Origin: Peromyscus leucopus
Taxonomy: Eukaryota; Chordata; Mammalia; Rodentia; Cricetidae
Length of the DNA: 64,000 nucleotides
Assembly: GCF_004664715.2 (NCBI RefSeq)
Contig: NC_051075.1
Location: 23,616,215-23,680,214 of the forward strand
Direction: 5' to 3'
The notes under the pieces are model-generated. The model worked only from the letters and a program-made list of their open reading frames with translations, was not told the origin of the DNA and ran no database searches. This document shows, one piece after another, positions 11,272-22,760 of the stretch. The translations under genes were made by a program, and so were the position numbers. Positions within the stretch are counted from its first letter, which is position 1, and each line of letters starts with the position of its first letter.

Positions 11272-11899
11272 ATCTTTTTTCTTTCCTTGTTGGCTCAATG
11301 CTGCGATTTTTTTTTTCTCATTGGGACAATAAAGTCACCCTCCCCATGGCTCAGTGGGAAAGTCGTCCTGTTACGTTCTGCCTGCGTCCTAAGGGTTTGG
11401 GCACTAGGGTCCTGGGTTCATTCTGCTCTCAAATGAGCTTGGTCTTTGACATCTAGGTGGAGGTAGCCATGCCTACCTGAGTCTGCTGGGTACAGCAAAT
11501 GCCACAGCTCTCTGAGAGGGTCCCAACCATGAGGCTCCATGCGTAAGCCACTGACCTACGTGATGGAGAAAGGAGGACCTGCCCATTAAAACTGCTCCGC
11601 TTCAGGAGCCTTGGCACTCCGGCCCATTGATCGGAGCACAGCCCTAAAAGTCTCCGAATTGCCTTCAGGATCATGTTTCCTTGTCTTGAACAGTATCTCT
11701 GGCTTTCTGTCAAAAGGGCTAACATATCTCCTTCTCAAGTGGTCATTTAGCTATGCCCTCCGATTCTTCTCTAGTGGGCACTCTCATTCTCTACAGTATG
11801 TGCAGGCCTGCCTACGGCCATCCCACCCTGAATGTGACAGATCTCAACTTACTGTGTACTGGATGAATGCTCACCAGATCTTTATGTTCTGTTCCTTTA
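11272..11899. other. No recognised gene
   Basis: Apparently unique sequence. A 232-codon plus frame starting at 11611 continues into the B4 SINE at 11900-12222 and shows no domain, so I do not call it a gene. Confidence 0.4.
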
Positions 11900-12222
11900 T
11901 GCATATATATGTGTGTAGTGTGTGGATGCGTATGTATATGCATGTTCACACGTACATGGGCGTATGTGGATGCCCAGGCACACAGGCACTTGTGTGTGGA
12001 GCCCAGAGGTTGGCGTTAATGTCTTCCTCTATTGCTCTCCACCTCATAAATGGCGGCAGAGTTCCTGCTTGGCCCCAGAGCTCCCCTGTTTGGCTAGCAT
12101 CGCTAACCTGCTCACAGGTGTACTGCCTTGCCCACCAGGCATTTATGTGGGCGCTGGGGATCCAAACTCCCAACCTCGTGATGAAAGCCCTTTACCCACT
12201 GAGTCCTCTCCCCAGCCCCCAA
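11900..12222 (-). mobile_element. B4-type SINE, antisense
   Basis: A TG/TATG-rich linker is followed by GGAGCCCAGAGGTTGGCG, TATTGCTCTCCACCT and TGGGCGCTGGGGATCC. CCCTTTACCCACTGAG and CTCCCCAGCCCCC follow, the complement of a tRNA-like SINE head. Confidence 0.65.
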
Positions 12223-12418
12223 GTCCTATTCCTTCGTGATAAACAGTTCTGTCCTCAAGTTATTTATTTTTCTGTTCTTCGATTTTACTATTTACTAGGT
12301 CCAAAATGAGTTAGCCTGATCTTTCAACACTTTGTTTAAAGATTTTCTCCAGCAAACGTCCCATTTCATTCTTACACAAAACACTAGAACATATATGCCC
12401 TTGAGTGGATCTCTTTTT

Positions 12419-12582
12419 TTATATATAATTTATTTTTATTTTATGTGCATTGGCATTTTGTCTGCATGTATGTCTGTGTGAGGGTCCTCTGGAACTGGAG
12501 TTACAGACAGTTGTGAGCTGCCATGTGGGTGCTGGGAAGAGCAGTCAGTGCTCTTAACCACTGAGCCATCTCTCCAGCCCCG
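12419..12582 (-). mobile_element. B2/B3-type SINE, antisense
   Basis: ATTTATTTTTATTTTATGTGC, GTATGTCTGTGTGAGGGTCC, GGAGTTACAGACAGTTGTGAG and CTGAGCCATCTCTCCAGCCCC are diagnostic for the complement of this tRNA-derived SINE. Confidence 0.85.
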
Positions 12583-13054
12583 AGTGGATTTCTTTTTAAG
12601 TAGCTGTTCAATAACATGCTCATCATTTCTGTGACCTCAGCCGAATGGCCTCTGCCACCCATATTCCTTCCATTATTCTGTCCATCATTACATGGGTGCC
12701 CCCTAAGGTCCAGGTTGACTCCCAGCTCTCCTTTCTTTCTTAGCCCTTATCAGAACTGTTCTTAACATCCGTATTTTTAGCAGGTACCCCAAAATTCTTC
12801 TTGACTCTGCTTATGACCCAGTTCCAAAGCTGCTTCCACATATGCAGATATTTGTTACTGCAATGGTCTGCTTCTCGGGGCTTCTCATCTTCATGAGGAG
12901 GCTGTTATACCATAGCGCAAGAGACTGGAGAGCTTCTACCTAACAGAAAGGCGTTTCTCGGGGTTTGGTGACTTGGAAGTACAACATTAAGGTTCTGGCA
13001 GATTCGATGTTTGTTAACAATCTGCCTCTGGTTTGGAAATAGCCATCTTCTCGT

Positions 13055-13205
13055 AATAAAAGTCCAAGGGAGCTCTCTAGGGTCTCTTTTATAAACATAC
13101 CAGTCCCATGCATAAGGGTTGAACCTTTATCATCTGGCCATTTACCAAGGGTCTCACCTACAAATACTGTCACATGGGGATTAAAACACAACATATGGAT
13201 TTCAG
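13055..13205 (-). mobile_element. MaLR (MLT1-like) LTR fragment, antisense
   Basis: GGGTCTCTTTTATAAACATACCAG, CATTTACCAAGGGTCTCACC and CTGTCACATGGGGATTAAAAC fit the complement of an MLT1-type LTR. It is diverged. Confidence 0.45.
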
Positions 13206-14123
13206 GTGGACACAGACTCCCAGTCTACGGGGCTAGCCAAGGATGATGAATGTGTAATGAAGCAACGAGACTAAATGAAAGGGGTGGGGGAGAGAACGCA
13301 CACAAAGATGGATTCGTCTAGGAAGTTACAGTCAAGCAAGCTCCTGAGAGGCCCAGAGAGTCCAAATCCAATAAAGGGACAAATTTCTCCCGCAAATCTA
13401 CGCAAACTATATGCCTGCAGGACAACTTGGCTGCAACGCTTCTCAAGATCTCTACACTCTAGTGAGGTGTGGCCTGCACCTTCCCACCAAGACGGAAAAG
13501 GTAAACATATGGGAAATCAAGAATAATATGAAGCTATTTCATCTGGACTATAATTATATTCAATTAAATTCAATCAGCAATAACCATCCACTAACCCCTT
13601 CAATACCCCAAGCAATGTGCTCTGAGTTGTGGGGGAGCACCAGGAGTGAATGAGGCAAGGCTCCTGCCGTCGGGAGCTTATGATGAATAAATCACAGACT
13701 AGTAGAAAAATTTGCTTTAGGCAAATTGATTTCCTCAATTGACTTTTGGTGAATTTAATTTGGCTAAATGACTTTGGGGAATTGAACTTCAGCAAATTGA
13801 TCTGCTGCCCATGTGAACAACTAACTTCAGAATATCATAAATGCTATAAAAGGAATACAGGTACGCGTCCTCCGGAGCTAACAGGTGGGAGAAATTCATT
13901 TCTTCCTCTGGCGCTAGCAGGGGCATGCAAGTGGGTCTTGAGGAATGTGTAGGAGTTTAGCTTGTGGGAAAGGTAATATCCCAGCCTGTCATCCCATCTT
14001 ATGATATCAAATCCCAAGACTCAGCAGAGATCTTACCCATGCTCCTTCAAATGGACTCAAAAAAAAAAATACTCTTTATCCTGCTCTCACATCAAAAAAA
14101 AAAAGGGGGGGGGCTATTCAAAA
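13206..14123. other. Mostly unique DNA; old repeat trace
   Basis: From 13585 to 13700 there is a faint MIR/L2-like signature (CAATGTGCTCTGAGTTGTGGGG and GGCTCCTGCCGTCGGGAGCTTA). Otherwise no repeat or coding frame is convincing. A-rich and G-rich runs at 14060-14115 precede the next B1. Confidence 0.35.
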
Positions 14124-14134
14124 TGACCAGAGAC

Positions 14135-14282
14135 GGACCAGGTGGTGGTGGTGCATGCCTTTAACCCCAGCACTCGGGAGGCAGATGCAGGTGGATGTCT
14201 GTGAGTTCCAGGCCAGCCTGGTCTACAGAGCGGGATCCAGGAAAGGCGCAAAGCTACACAGAGAAACTCTGTCTTGAAAAAC

Positions 14283-14324
<42 letters not shown>

Positions 14325-14342
14325 AAAGAAAGAAAGAAAAGG
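14135..14342 (+). mobile_element. Full-length B1 SINE, 39-A tail, perfect TSD
   Basis: GGACCAGGTGGTGGTGGTGC leads through the full B1 body to AGAAACTCTGTCTTGAAAAACC and 39 consecutive A (14284-14322), followed by GAAAG units. The 11-bp duplication TGACCAGAGAC flanks it (14124-14134 and 14343-14353). The long pure A-run suggests a young insertion. Confidence 0.9.
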
Positions 14343-14689
14343 TGACCAGAGACAAGAAGGAGTCTTGCTAAATTGAAACAGCTATGTTTATGTTTTCATA
14401 TTTTTCTCAGTGTTTCCATGGAAGCCACTATTTGCTGTCCAGGTCCCCTTCATCTACACCACCCCTAACTAAATAAAGAGAACATAGCTGGCAGCCACGG
14501 GCACTTGAGAATGTTGCTCAGACTATCAGTCCTGCCTAGGCTAAGACAATGGCTGTTCCCCAGCTTGCAGAAAGGCCTTGAGTCAAGGCAGAGTCCTCTT
14601 TCCAGTTACCAGTTCTCATTATGGAGTAGCTCTCTTGACAGCGAAAACCAGTCCACCCTTAAAGTTGTTCAGATGATGTTAACTGTTCT

Positions 14690-14692
<3 letters not shown>

Positions 14693-14758
<66 letters not shown>
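14693..14758. repeat. (CT)n microsatellite
   Basis: About 33 uninterrupted CT units on the plus strand. An (AG)n tract of similar length lies about 530 bp downstream, so the two are inverted copies. Confidence 0.95.
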
Positions 14759-14763
<5 letters not shown>

Positions 14764-15282
14764 CTACCAGTAAAAAAAAGAAAAACAAACAAACAACTGA
14801 ATCCCCTAAGCAGGAGGCTAAGGCTTGTCCATGACATCATTCAACTGTATCAATTTTTTTTTCCGAAATACTTCCCCCCCCCATCTCTGTTTCTTTCTTC
14901 ATTGGAGCCTCCACCCATGAAATTGAAAGATTTCTAGTAGAAATTCCTTTGTTGCATCAGCTTTGGAAATATAGATTACAGTATTCTGTGAAAAACATTT
15001 ATTACCCTGAACTGTGACTCAGGCGTTGTTGCATTTCTGGGGTTATAGATTTTCTTTCAGCTAAACTAAGGCTCTAAGTCACAGTGGCAGCTGTAATGTG
15101 TGTAATACCACAGTACCAGATTCTATTACACACATATTTTTGCTAGAGGTTTACGATGTTAAAAATATTTCTTCTTTTTTCCAATACCTTTCTGTACCTG
15201 TGGTGTAAATATATTAGAACCTATAACACCAGAGTCAATTTCCAGATGAAATGTGCACAACAACAGTAGTTTGTCCTTTAGA

Positions 15283-15286
<4 letters not shown>

Positions 15287-15346
<60 letters not shown>
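15287..15346. repeat. (AG)n microsatellite
   Basis: About 30 uninterrupted AG units, complementary to the (CT)n tract at 14693-14758. Confidence 0.95.
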
Positions 15347-15349
<3 letters not shown>

Positions 15350-15359
15350 GATGCTGAGC

Positions 15360-16650
15360 GCCAGCTAATGATATTCAAGCACAATATTGAATTGTAATAA
15401 AAGATGAATGAGAGAAAGTGTGTGTCATTGTGAGGGATGGAGAAGGTTACGGAAAGCTGAGGCCAAGAAAGGATTTATCACGGATGTTGCCGCGGGCGTT
15501 GTGGTGAAAAATCTTCAGACTTATTTGCAAGTGTATTTTATGGGAAAGTGGAGTCGTCTGCAGAGGAAAGAATTCCTAAAGATTATCTTTTATACAAGAT
15601 TAAGATAAAAACTTAAGAAATATGTGAGAGAAATCTCAACCGACTCTCAAAGGGGCGGAACTTCAAATTCATCAATGGGTCCCGTCAATTCCATAAATGC
15701 AAGAAGAGGTCTGTGTTGAAGGGCCGGCCAGGGGTGCTGTAATTTTTCAAGGTAAGTGAGAAAAGGTGAGCAGAGAATGAGCCGGGCTTAATTAGCACAC
15801 CCGGTGGCAAGGCCTTCATCCATTAGAGGCTTGCTCACAAATCTTTCCCCCTTCCTTTCAGATCCAAGTTTTGTTTAGCACTGCAAACAGTTCCGCTGAG
15901 CGTTAGCCCTGGCAGTCTTTCCCCAAGAGGGCAGAGCGTGACTAACGCTCCCGTGGGGGGAATCTGATTGCCGATGACTAAATCATCCATTGGAACCGCT
16001 GAATGAAAGATAACGAGACCGGAGATATTTTTACATCCCTCTTCTGGCTGTTTTAACTTCCTGTTGCTTTTCAATCTCCCTCTTAACCAGTCGGTAATAA
16101 GAAGCAAAATTAACTAAGTTCTGTCTTATCTCCCCTCCGCGGCTCCGCCGTTCATCAGGAAGTGGTGGGTGGTAAAAATAACCTGAAAGAGACGGGATGA
16201 GTGGAGAAACCAGCAGACACACAAATCCAGACAATCAGCTGCAAACTCCTCAGTGAGAAGACATGTTCACCTCACCCTGGTGATAGAAGGTGCAACTATA
16301 GTTTGGGCCTAATTTCGGTTCATTCAGTAATTACCGAAAAAAATGCTTAAGAATAAACGGGCGTTAAGTTTTTTGGTGGTGTTTGTTTTTTATTTTGTTC
16401 GTAAAAAAAAAAAAATCTGTTATTTCACTGTGTCTTATTTTGAATGTATGTCTGTCTAGACAATACTAAAAAGAAAAATCTTAAATAATTGTCAGTGATG
16501 AGAACCTAGTGCTTACTACCTAGTTAGCATCTCAAGCTATGATTAACATAAAGTGCTTCATCCTTTAACACAAAGTATTTATACCTTTTAATTCTAACTT
16601 CTGTGAATCCCTCAAAAGAAAATAATGTAAAATATTTTTTTAAAAAGAGT
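15360..16650. other. Repeat-free block with regulatory-looking motifs
   Basis: Nearly 1.3 kb without a recognisable transposon, which is unusual in this window. It contains GCTTAATTAGC, CCGATGACTAAATCATCC and GGTGGTAAAAATAACC, with several CpGs near 16130-16160. No convincing open frame is present. I infer a candidate conserved non-coding element; conservation was not tested. Confidence 0.4.
15920..15936 (+). promoter_or_regulatory. CTCF-like motif
   Basis: TCCCCAAGAGGGCAGAG resembles the core CTCF consensus (CC, AAG, AGGGCAG in the expected spacing). This is a motif match by eye only; no score was computed. Confidence 0.45.
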
Positions 16651-16664
16651 CTTGAACTCAAATT

Positions 16665-16826
16665 ACTTTTTGGGGGGAGTGGGGGTTAAGACAAGTTTTT
16701 TCTGGGTAGCTTTGCTCCTTTCCTGGAACTCACTCTATAGCCCAGGCTGGCCTTGAACTCACAGAAATCTGCCTGCCTCTGCCTTCCGAGTGCTGGCATT
16801 AAAGGCATGTGCCACCACCGCCTGGC
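16665..16826 (-). mobile_element. B1 SINE, antisense
   Basis: CTTTGCTCCTTTCCTGGAACTCACTC, CCAGGCTGGCCTTGAACTCACAG, CTGCCTTCCGAGTGCTGG and GTGCCACCACCGCCTGGC are the complement of a B1. Its T-run end is poorly kept. Confidence 0.85.
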
Positions 16827-16849
16827 AATTTTTTTTTTGTTTGTTTTGT

Positions 16850-16912
16850 TTTATGTGTAGCCCAAGCTGGCCTCAAACTCCAGATCCTCCTGCCTCTGCC
16901 TCCTTCAGCAAA
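16850..16912 (-). mobile_element. Partial B1 SINE, antisense
   Basis: TGTGTAGCCCAAGCTGGCCTC and CTGCCTCTGCCTCC are the right part of an antisense B1. It joins another SINE immediately downstream. Confidence 0.6.
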
Positions 16913-16934
16913 TCCTTCCAGCCTGTGCCACCAG

Positions 16935-17172
16935 AGCCGGTGACTTCTTTTTCTATGTGTGTGGGTGTTTCTGCTGCATGCATGTCGATGTACCATACGC
17001 ACCCATGATGCTCTGATACTGTGGCGTCCATGGGAGACAGAAAAGGGCATCAGATTCCTTGCAACTGGAGTTACAGACAGTTGTGAACTGCCATGTGGGT
17101 GCTGGGAATCAAATCTGGGTCCACTGGAAGAGCAGCTGGTGCTCTTAACCACTGAGCCAGCTCTCCAGCCTT
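16935..17172 (-). mobile_element. B2/B3-type SINE, antisense
   Basis: GGAGTTACAGACAGTTGTGAAC, CATGTGGGTGCTGGGAATC and GTGCTCTTAACCACTGAGCC are followed by the terminal CTCTCCAGCC. This is the complement of a tRNA-derived SINE. Confidence 0.85.
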
Positions 17173-17499
17173 AAGATCAAGTCTTTTTACATGAGAAACT
17201 GTTTTCGATACTAGAAGCTAAAAAGCTCTTTCAGTATCTACACAGTGACTGAATTATTCTTCTGATCCCTTAATAATCTGCACAGTGGCCCGATCCCAGA
17301 GGCAAACCATCGCAGTGACAGACCAGCAGCTGCCATGAGAACCAATACTGGCCATGGATGTGGAAGGAAAAGCTTCCTCAGGAGTTCCAGAAACAGAAAA
17401 CATTAAACCAAAGGTGTTTAAACCAGGCATGATGGAGACATTCCAATTGAAATACATTTATGATAAAATAATATCATTGTTTAAAAATGATGTTCAACC

Positions 17500-17720
17500 T
17501 TGCACAGCCTTGGTGCAGTGGGAAGGGGCTTGGACCTGCCTAGGCTCAGTGTGCTGGGCTCTGCTGACTCCCTACGGGAGACCTCGATTTGGAGGATGTG
17601 GGAATGCGGGGTGGCTTGGGAAAGAGGGCTGGAGGGTGGGAGGAGGGAGGAGGGGGGAATCTGTGGATAGTATGTGGAGTGAGTAGAAAAGTTCTTAATA
17701 AAGAAAAATGAAAGAAAAAA
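17500..17720 (+). mobile_element. Likely L1 3' terminus
   Basis: CTCCCTACGGGAGACCTCGATTTGG, then a G-rich AGGGTGGGAGGAGGGAGGAGG tract and AATAAAGAAAAATGAAAG are typical of a rodent L1 3' end. A 110-codon frame beginning at 17354 runs into it and is not a gene. Confidence 0.5.
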
Positions 17721-17912
17721 TGTTTAAATATTACCATAGGATCAGTTATTTGACTACTACATCAAAGGAGAGGTATTTTAAAGTCTGGAAACACAAACCC
17801 AACATCCTCCAAAGAGGAGGTAACAATTTATACTCCAGGCAAGAGAAGTAGTTAGTCTAGTCCTCCCCTCCCCCACCACCTAGTCCACTAACCTCTATTA
17901 CATAATAGATTG

Positions 17913-18258
17913 TTATAATCTACATGTCTTTGGCTCATAGTGAGGCTGAGTGACTTTTATCAATTCATCGTGCACTTGTCTTTCTTCTGCTGTGACTAGC
18001 TGCTCAGAAACATGCACTGGTTTTTCCAGAAATAGTGTCCCATCCATTTCCCCCTCGAACTCAACCCCCTTGTGAACAACTGCACAGACTTGTGAGATAT
18101 TGGCATGGGTCAGAGGTGATACCTCCAATAAATAATTCAGGTTTTCCTCTGGAAATACAAGTGAAACAAACCTGCTTCTTTGTTCCTGTAACAATTCCAA
18201 TAAAATTATTTGTCTATGCACAGCTACAATAACGAGATAACTAGGAGGTAAAGGTTAA
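17913..18258 (-). pseudogene. Unidentified ORF, about 115 codons without stop
   Basis: On the minus strand a frame is open from just after a TAA near 18257 to its stop at 17913. There is no ATG at the start; the first usable codon in common trackers is GTG at 18221. The predicted peptide is acidic, with the segments EVSPLTHANISQVCAVVHKG and VSEQLVTAEERQVHDELIKV. Composition looks protein-like rather than repeat-like, with no SINE or microsatellite underneath. I do not recognise a family. It could be a processed pseudogene fragment, an exon, or chance. Confidence 0.3.
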
Positions 18259-18404
18259 ATGTGAGAGCTAACTCTATCTAATATTCTGGGTAACCAGGGA
18301 CAACCCACTAACTCTCTGTCAACTCCCGTGGCTTCTTCTCCAAGTGGCAGTAAAAGGAGATGAATTAGCCAGTAGTTTTCATCATCTTTTTTACATTGAC
18401 TTTT

Positions 18405-18567
18405 TTTAAGTAGTGAACATGCATGTGCCATAGCATGTATGTGGAGGTCAGAGGAGAACTTTCTGGAATTAGTTCTTTCCTTCCACCATGTGTGCCTAGG
18501 GGATTGAACCCAGGTCAATGGGCTTGGTGACAAGCACCTTTACCTGGTTAGGCACCACACCAGCCTT
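18405..18567 (-). mobile_element. B3-type SINE, antisense
   Basis: GTATGTGGAGGTCAGAGGAGAAC, GTTCTTTCCTTCCACCATGTG, GATTGAACCCAGGTCAATGG and CAAGCACCTTTACC are the complement of B3. The tRNA-like head is decayed. Confidence 0.75.
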
Positions 18568-18630
18568 CAAGGTTTCTTTTTAGTAGTAGAACTCTGTATG
18601 ACGACAAAATATAAACTACAAAGTTAAATT

Positions 18631-18786
18631 GGCTGGGCATGATGGCACACACTTTTAATCTCAGCACTTGAGAGGCAGACAGGCAGATCTCTGTGAGTTT
18701 GAGTCCATCCTGGTCAATATAATGAGTTCCAGGCTAGTCAGGGTTACACAGTGAGACCCTATTAAAAAAAAAAAAAAAAAAAAAAA
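18631..18786 (+). mobile_element. B1 SINE
   Basis: GGCTGGGCATGATGGCACAC through GAGTTTGAGTCCATCCTGG and AGTGAGACCCTATT to a long A-tail ending near 18786. Confidence 0.85.
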
Positions 18787-18889
18787 AGAATGACTCTGAA
18801 GCCAGAATGAAGACTCCCCCCACATCCCCAATCCCCAAACTACATGATCTCCCAATAGTTCCCTCTAGTAGGCCCACACCAAGGGATCC

Positions 18890-19390
18890 CAAGAGGGTTC
18901 TTTTATTATTATTATTACTCACTCTTCTCTCATACAAATACATCCTTACTGCAGTTTCCCCTCCCTCCACTCCTCCCAGCTCCCCCCCCACACACACCTC
19001 CCCTCTACTCCAGATCCACTCATCCTCCTTTTCCCTTCAGAAAAGAGCAGGCCTCCTAGGGATATCAACCAAACGTGGTAGAACAAGATGCAATAAGACT
19101 AGGCACAAATCCTTATATCAAGGCTAGATGGGGCAACCCAGTAGGAGGAAAGGGGTCCCAAGAGCAGGCAAAAGAGTCAGAGACACTCCCACTTCCACTG
19201 TTAGGAGTTTCACAAAACCCCCAAGATAAACACCCACAGCAGGTATGCAGAGGACCTAGCACAGACACATGCAGGCTCCGTGATTACCACTTGAGGCTCT
19301 GTGAGCCCCTGTGAATCCTACTTAGTTGATTCTGTGGCCCATGTTCTTTAAGATCTCAATTGCTCAGCTTTAAAAACAACCACACTGAGA
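18890..19390 (-). mobile_element. L1 (Lx-type) fragment, antisense
   Basis: CTGCAGTTTCCCCTCCCTCC, GAAAAGAGCAGGCCTCCTAGGG, GGGCAACCCAGTAGGAGGAAAGG and GTGAATCCTACTTAGTTGATTCTGTGG are the complement of rodent L1 sequence upstream of the 3'UTR. Confidence 0.6.
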
Positions 19391-19402
19391 AGAATAATAC
19401 AG

Positions 19403-19456
<54 letters not shown>
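19403..19456. repeat. (AC)n microsatellite
   Basis: About 27 uninterrupted AC units. Confidence 0.95.
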
Positions 19457-19459
<3 letters not shown>

Positions 19460-20102
19460 GCTCTAGATAGTCTGAACTTAGATGAGCTGGAAGTCCTATT
19501 CTCTCTAGCACATAAGTAAGTGCTTCTGTATGTCCCGAGGACCTGTGTAGCTTAGATGAGCTTCTAAACTTGAGGATACAATAGTAAATATTCCCATAAA
19601 AAAGCATTTGAACATCTGTAATATGATTAGATTATGACCTATGAATAGGTTAGAATAGGCTTTAGGGCTTCTAGACTTCTAAAAATAGACATTTTAGGAG
19701 ATGTCCAATACCAGTTTTTACAAGATTATCTTGCTGGAAGCACAAGATCAGCCTTACTCTGGAGGTAAGGATGGATGTTCCGATGCTGGAACAGGTCAGT
19801 TACATAGTTAATTGGCCTAAGGAGACATCGGCTCGAAAGTAGAAAAGAAAAATTCCAGGGGGCGGATATCTCTCTGATTAGCTACATAATCTGTTGGACA
19901 CACAGCAAACATATTCAACAGAAAGTTTCAATACGGAACAAACAACATCAACTAAACACAGGTAACTCTAAAGAGGAGTTTGTGATTGCCCCTGTGGCCC
20001 TGGACCCTGTGAAGCCGAGCTGAGCAGCTAACACCTAACATTGTGTCCCTGGGTCCATTTGGTGACTTCTTTCTAGGCTGTGAGGAATGGTGATGTCTAC
20101 GG

Positions 20103-20411
20103 TATTGGTGAAATTATTAAGGCCACTCCACGTAGTTAAAAGGAAGATTTATTTAGTGGGTGACTTACAAATGAAGGAATAGGTAGATTGCGGGGGTCTG
20201 GGGAAGGTGTATCGCAGTCCAGTGGTGTTCTCTGGAGCTCTGCTCAGTCAACCTCCACCGTCTAGGGTCCAGGAACAGAGAGAGCGCTCACCCATTCAGG
20301 TCTCGGGTCTCCAGACGCCTCCCCTGGCCCCGACTCGTAGGCGTGACAGTTGCCAGAGTCTCAATGCGGGTTGGAACTTCCAGATCCAAGCTGGAATGGC
20401 TACCCACTACA
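20103..20411 (-). mobile_element. TG...TA LTR-like repeat, copy 2
   Basis: This 309-bp minus-strand copy runs from TGTAGTGGGTAGCC at 20411 to ACCAATA at 20103. It has a perfect 6-bp flanking repeat CTACGG (20097-20102 and 20412-20417). Its body matches the copies at 2971 and 44933, including GTTCCAACC and CTGGCAACTGTCACGCC on the element strand. Confidence 0.7.
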
Positions 20412-22534
20412 CTACGGGGTATTTGAGGTGGGCATGAATGAGAGACAAGCTTCAGAAGAGTCGGGGAGCAAGGCAATGGTGAAGGGGAACACCTGAGACT
20501 TGGCCCGCAAAGCAGACAAGCAAATGCCTCTCCCAGCGGTACTGTCCCTTCTGGAACCAGTAGGTGGTGAATCCTAGTGAAACTAGTTCACAGGATTTGT
20601 CACCATGGGGGACTGCTGTGCCTTGCACAGACAAACAAAGAACCATGAAACAATGTGAAGAAGTGGAAGAGACTGTGTCACATGTAAAAGCACTGGCAAG
20701 AGACATACTTTCCACTTGGGCTGTGGTGAGGGAACCCTGCAGTGTGGAGACTTCTGAATGATCCTCAGGAAAGCCTGGATGCTGCTGGGGGGGGGGGGGA
20801 ACATCAGGAGAGGAGGATGGTCCTGGTTCTGCTCTGCCTTAGTCTCCGCCTGTAGGGACTTTGAAACTGCCCCCTCTGAGAGGTAGCTCTGTCCTTACTG
20901 TGATGTGGGGTTGTCTTATGACTTTGGGAAATTACTCATCGTATTAACTGCTGGTGAATTGGCGTAATGGGTTTTTAGTCCTTTGTGAGGGACTTTTCAG
21001 CCTTCCTGTTAGGTAACCACAAAAGAACAAAAAATGATCCATTGTCCTGTGACAATCTCTGCCCTCCCCCGCCACCCCCCGCCACACACACATTTTTTTC
21101 CCCTTTAATTCCACAATCCCGCCAAAGACTGTAGGAACTGAAAAGTCTCAAAACTCACAGCCTAGCAATGGCTATGTTCCCAGGGTCGGCTACAACCTTA
21201 ATTTTTGTTCCTGAGTCTGTCCCGGAAGGCTCTGTTTTCATTCACACAAACCTGGACAAGGAAGGTATTTATCTGAGTCATCCATAAAGAACATTCACAC
21301 ACCAAAAAACAAAAATGATCAATCCAGGCTTGGCAAGCCTTGTGGGAGATGATGAAAAAGGAGAGCTACATCACTCATCTCGAGGACAGTGCAACATTTT
21401 CTCAAGGTTCTTCTTCCGGACTGGCTAACTCTGGAAATTCCCCTTTCTCAATTACCACACTGGACAGGTCTCCAGGTTCCTCTCATCAACGGCTCCACCC
21501 TGAATACAGTATTTCATTCTCTCATCGCTGTGTGTGATTCTATGCTACTTCGTCACTTATTCCAAATTAAAATCCTCACACTTTTTATAGCATCCGTGTT
21601 CCTTACAAGTTAGGTTGATGACGTTTTCCTCCCTGGGGTTTTCCTCTTATCCCAAAATACTTACCTTTCTGTTCACAGCAAACATTAGCCCAAGAGGAAT
21701 TCTAGTGACTCTAAGTATCTTCTTGTCAAGAAAGCTTTTATTCAGAGTCTGGGATCGCACATGCTCTTAGGTTTATTCAAAGAATTCCCCCTTTCTTTAC
21801 AGAGATATGTCAAGCCTATTGCCAAGCAAAGAGTTGCCTATAATCACGGCTTTAAATTTTTCAACAGGCTGCCTCATATCATAAAGGGTTAAGAGTTGGA
21901 GGCCAGCCTGGGTTACATGGGACCCAGTCTTAAAACATCAACTGGGGATGGGACCAGAAATGCTGAATGTGCAAGATTTTATCTTCACTGTGAGATCCAA
22001 ATTATGGATGGGAGGGTAGTAGATGCAAGAGAATCTTCAGAGAAGTTTGGCCTGGTTTGTAATATCAGTAGTCTTCTTTGTGGACAGCGGTGTCCTTTAA
22101 AAGCAAATCCTGTCCCCAAAGCAGTAACTTCACCTAACTGTGCTTCCCTAGGTATTGTCCCTACTTCCCCAATGCTACTGGATGAAGGCCAGAATTCTAC
22201 CCCTGGACCCAACCTGACTTCCCAACCTGCCCCCAAAGGAACCTCAGCTTCTGCCCATCCAAACGAGCATACTGCTCCACCTCCCCGGCCTGGTCCTCTG
22301 CTGAAAATGCTTCCTCAGCAGCTCCGCCTAACCAAGTCTAGCCCCTGTGCCGCAGACCCGTGTGGGTTTCCTTATTCGGCTTCATCTCTCTTTTATCCCC
22401 ACTTGTCTGCAGTGACTATGTATTGCTTATGTTACTTTCAAAGTTGTTTTAATTTTTAAAAAATATTTAGTCTATCTTTCAAAACACAGCTTAAATTTTC
22501 CTTCCACCAGAATTATCCAGATGGAAGAAATGTT
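20412..22534. other. No recognised gene or young repeat
   Basis: Two kb of mixed sequence. A 187-codon plus frame at 21896-22459 is proline/serine-rich in its second half and has no domain. A short B1-like scrap (GAGTTGGAGGCCAGCCTGGG) lies near 21893-21915. A run of G lies at 20788-20800 and a C-rich tract at 21066-21085. Confidence 0.35.
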
Positions 22535-22760
22535 AATAATAAAAGCTAACATTCGCTGTGTACTTACAGGGAGCCCACCACTGCGCTGAATGTTTATATA
22601 TATATATAAATATATTGTCTCGTTTACTCCTCACAGCCACTCTAGGACATGTTCCCAACCTACAGATTAGGAAACTTAGTGAGAGGTTGTGGGTAGTGGG
22701 TCTCGATGTCACGGTTCAGGTAGTGATCCCAGCTCACCGACACTGCCCAATTGCAGCCCA
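22535..22760 (+). mobile_element. MIR
   Basis: AAAAGCTAACATTCGCTGTGTACTTACAG, TCTCGTTTACTCCTCACAGCC, and ACAGATTAGGAAACTTAGTGAGAGG follow the MIR consensus in order. A TATATA insertion interrupts it. Confidence 0.7.

Noticed and set aside
11611..12309. 232-codon plus-strand ORF, longest outside the ERV apart from pol
   Set aside because: Its second half is a B4 SINE read backwards, there is no domain, and a second overlapping frame is equally open.
21896..22459. 187-codon plus-strand ORF
   Set aside because: No recognisable motif, low-complexity Pro/Ser half, and no sign of flanking exon or promoter. Chance remains the simplest explanation.
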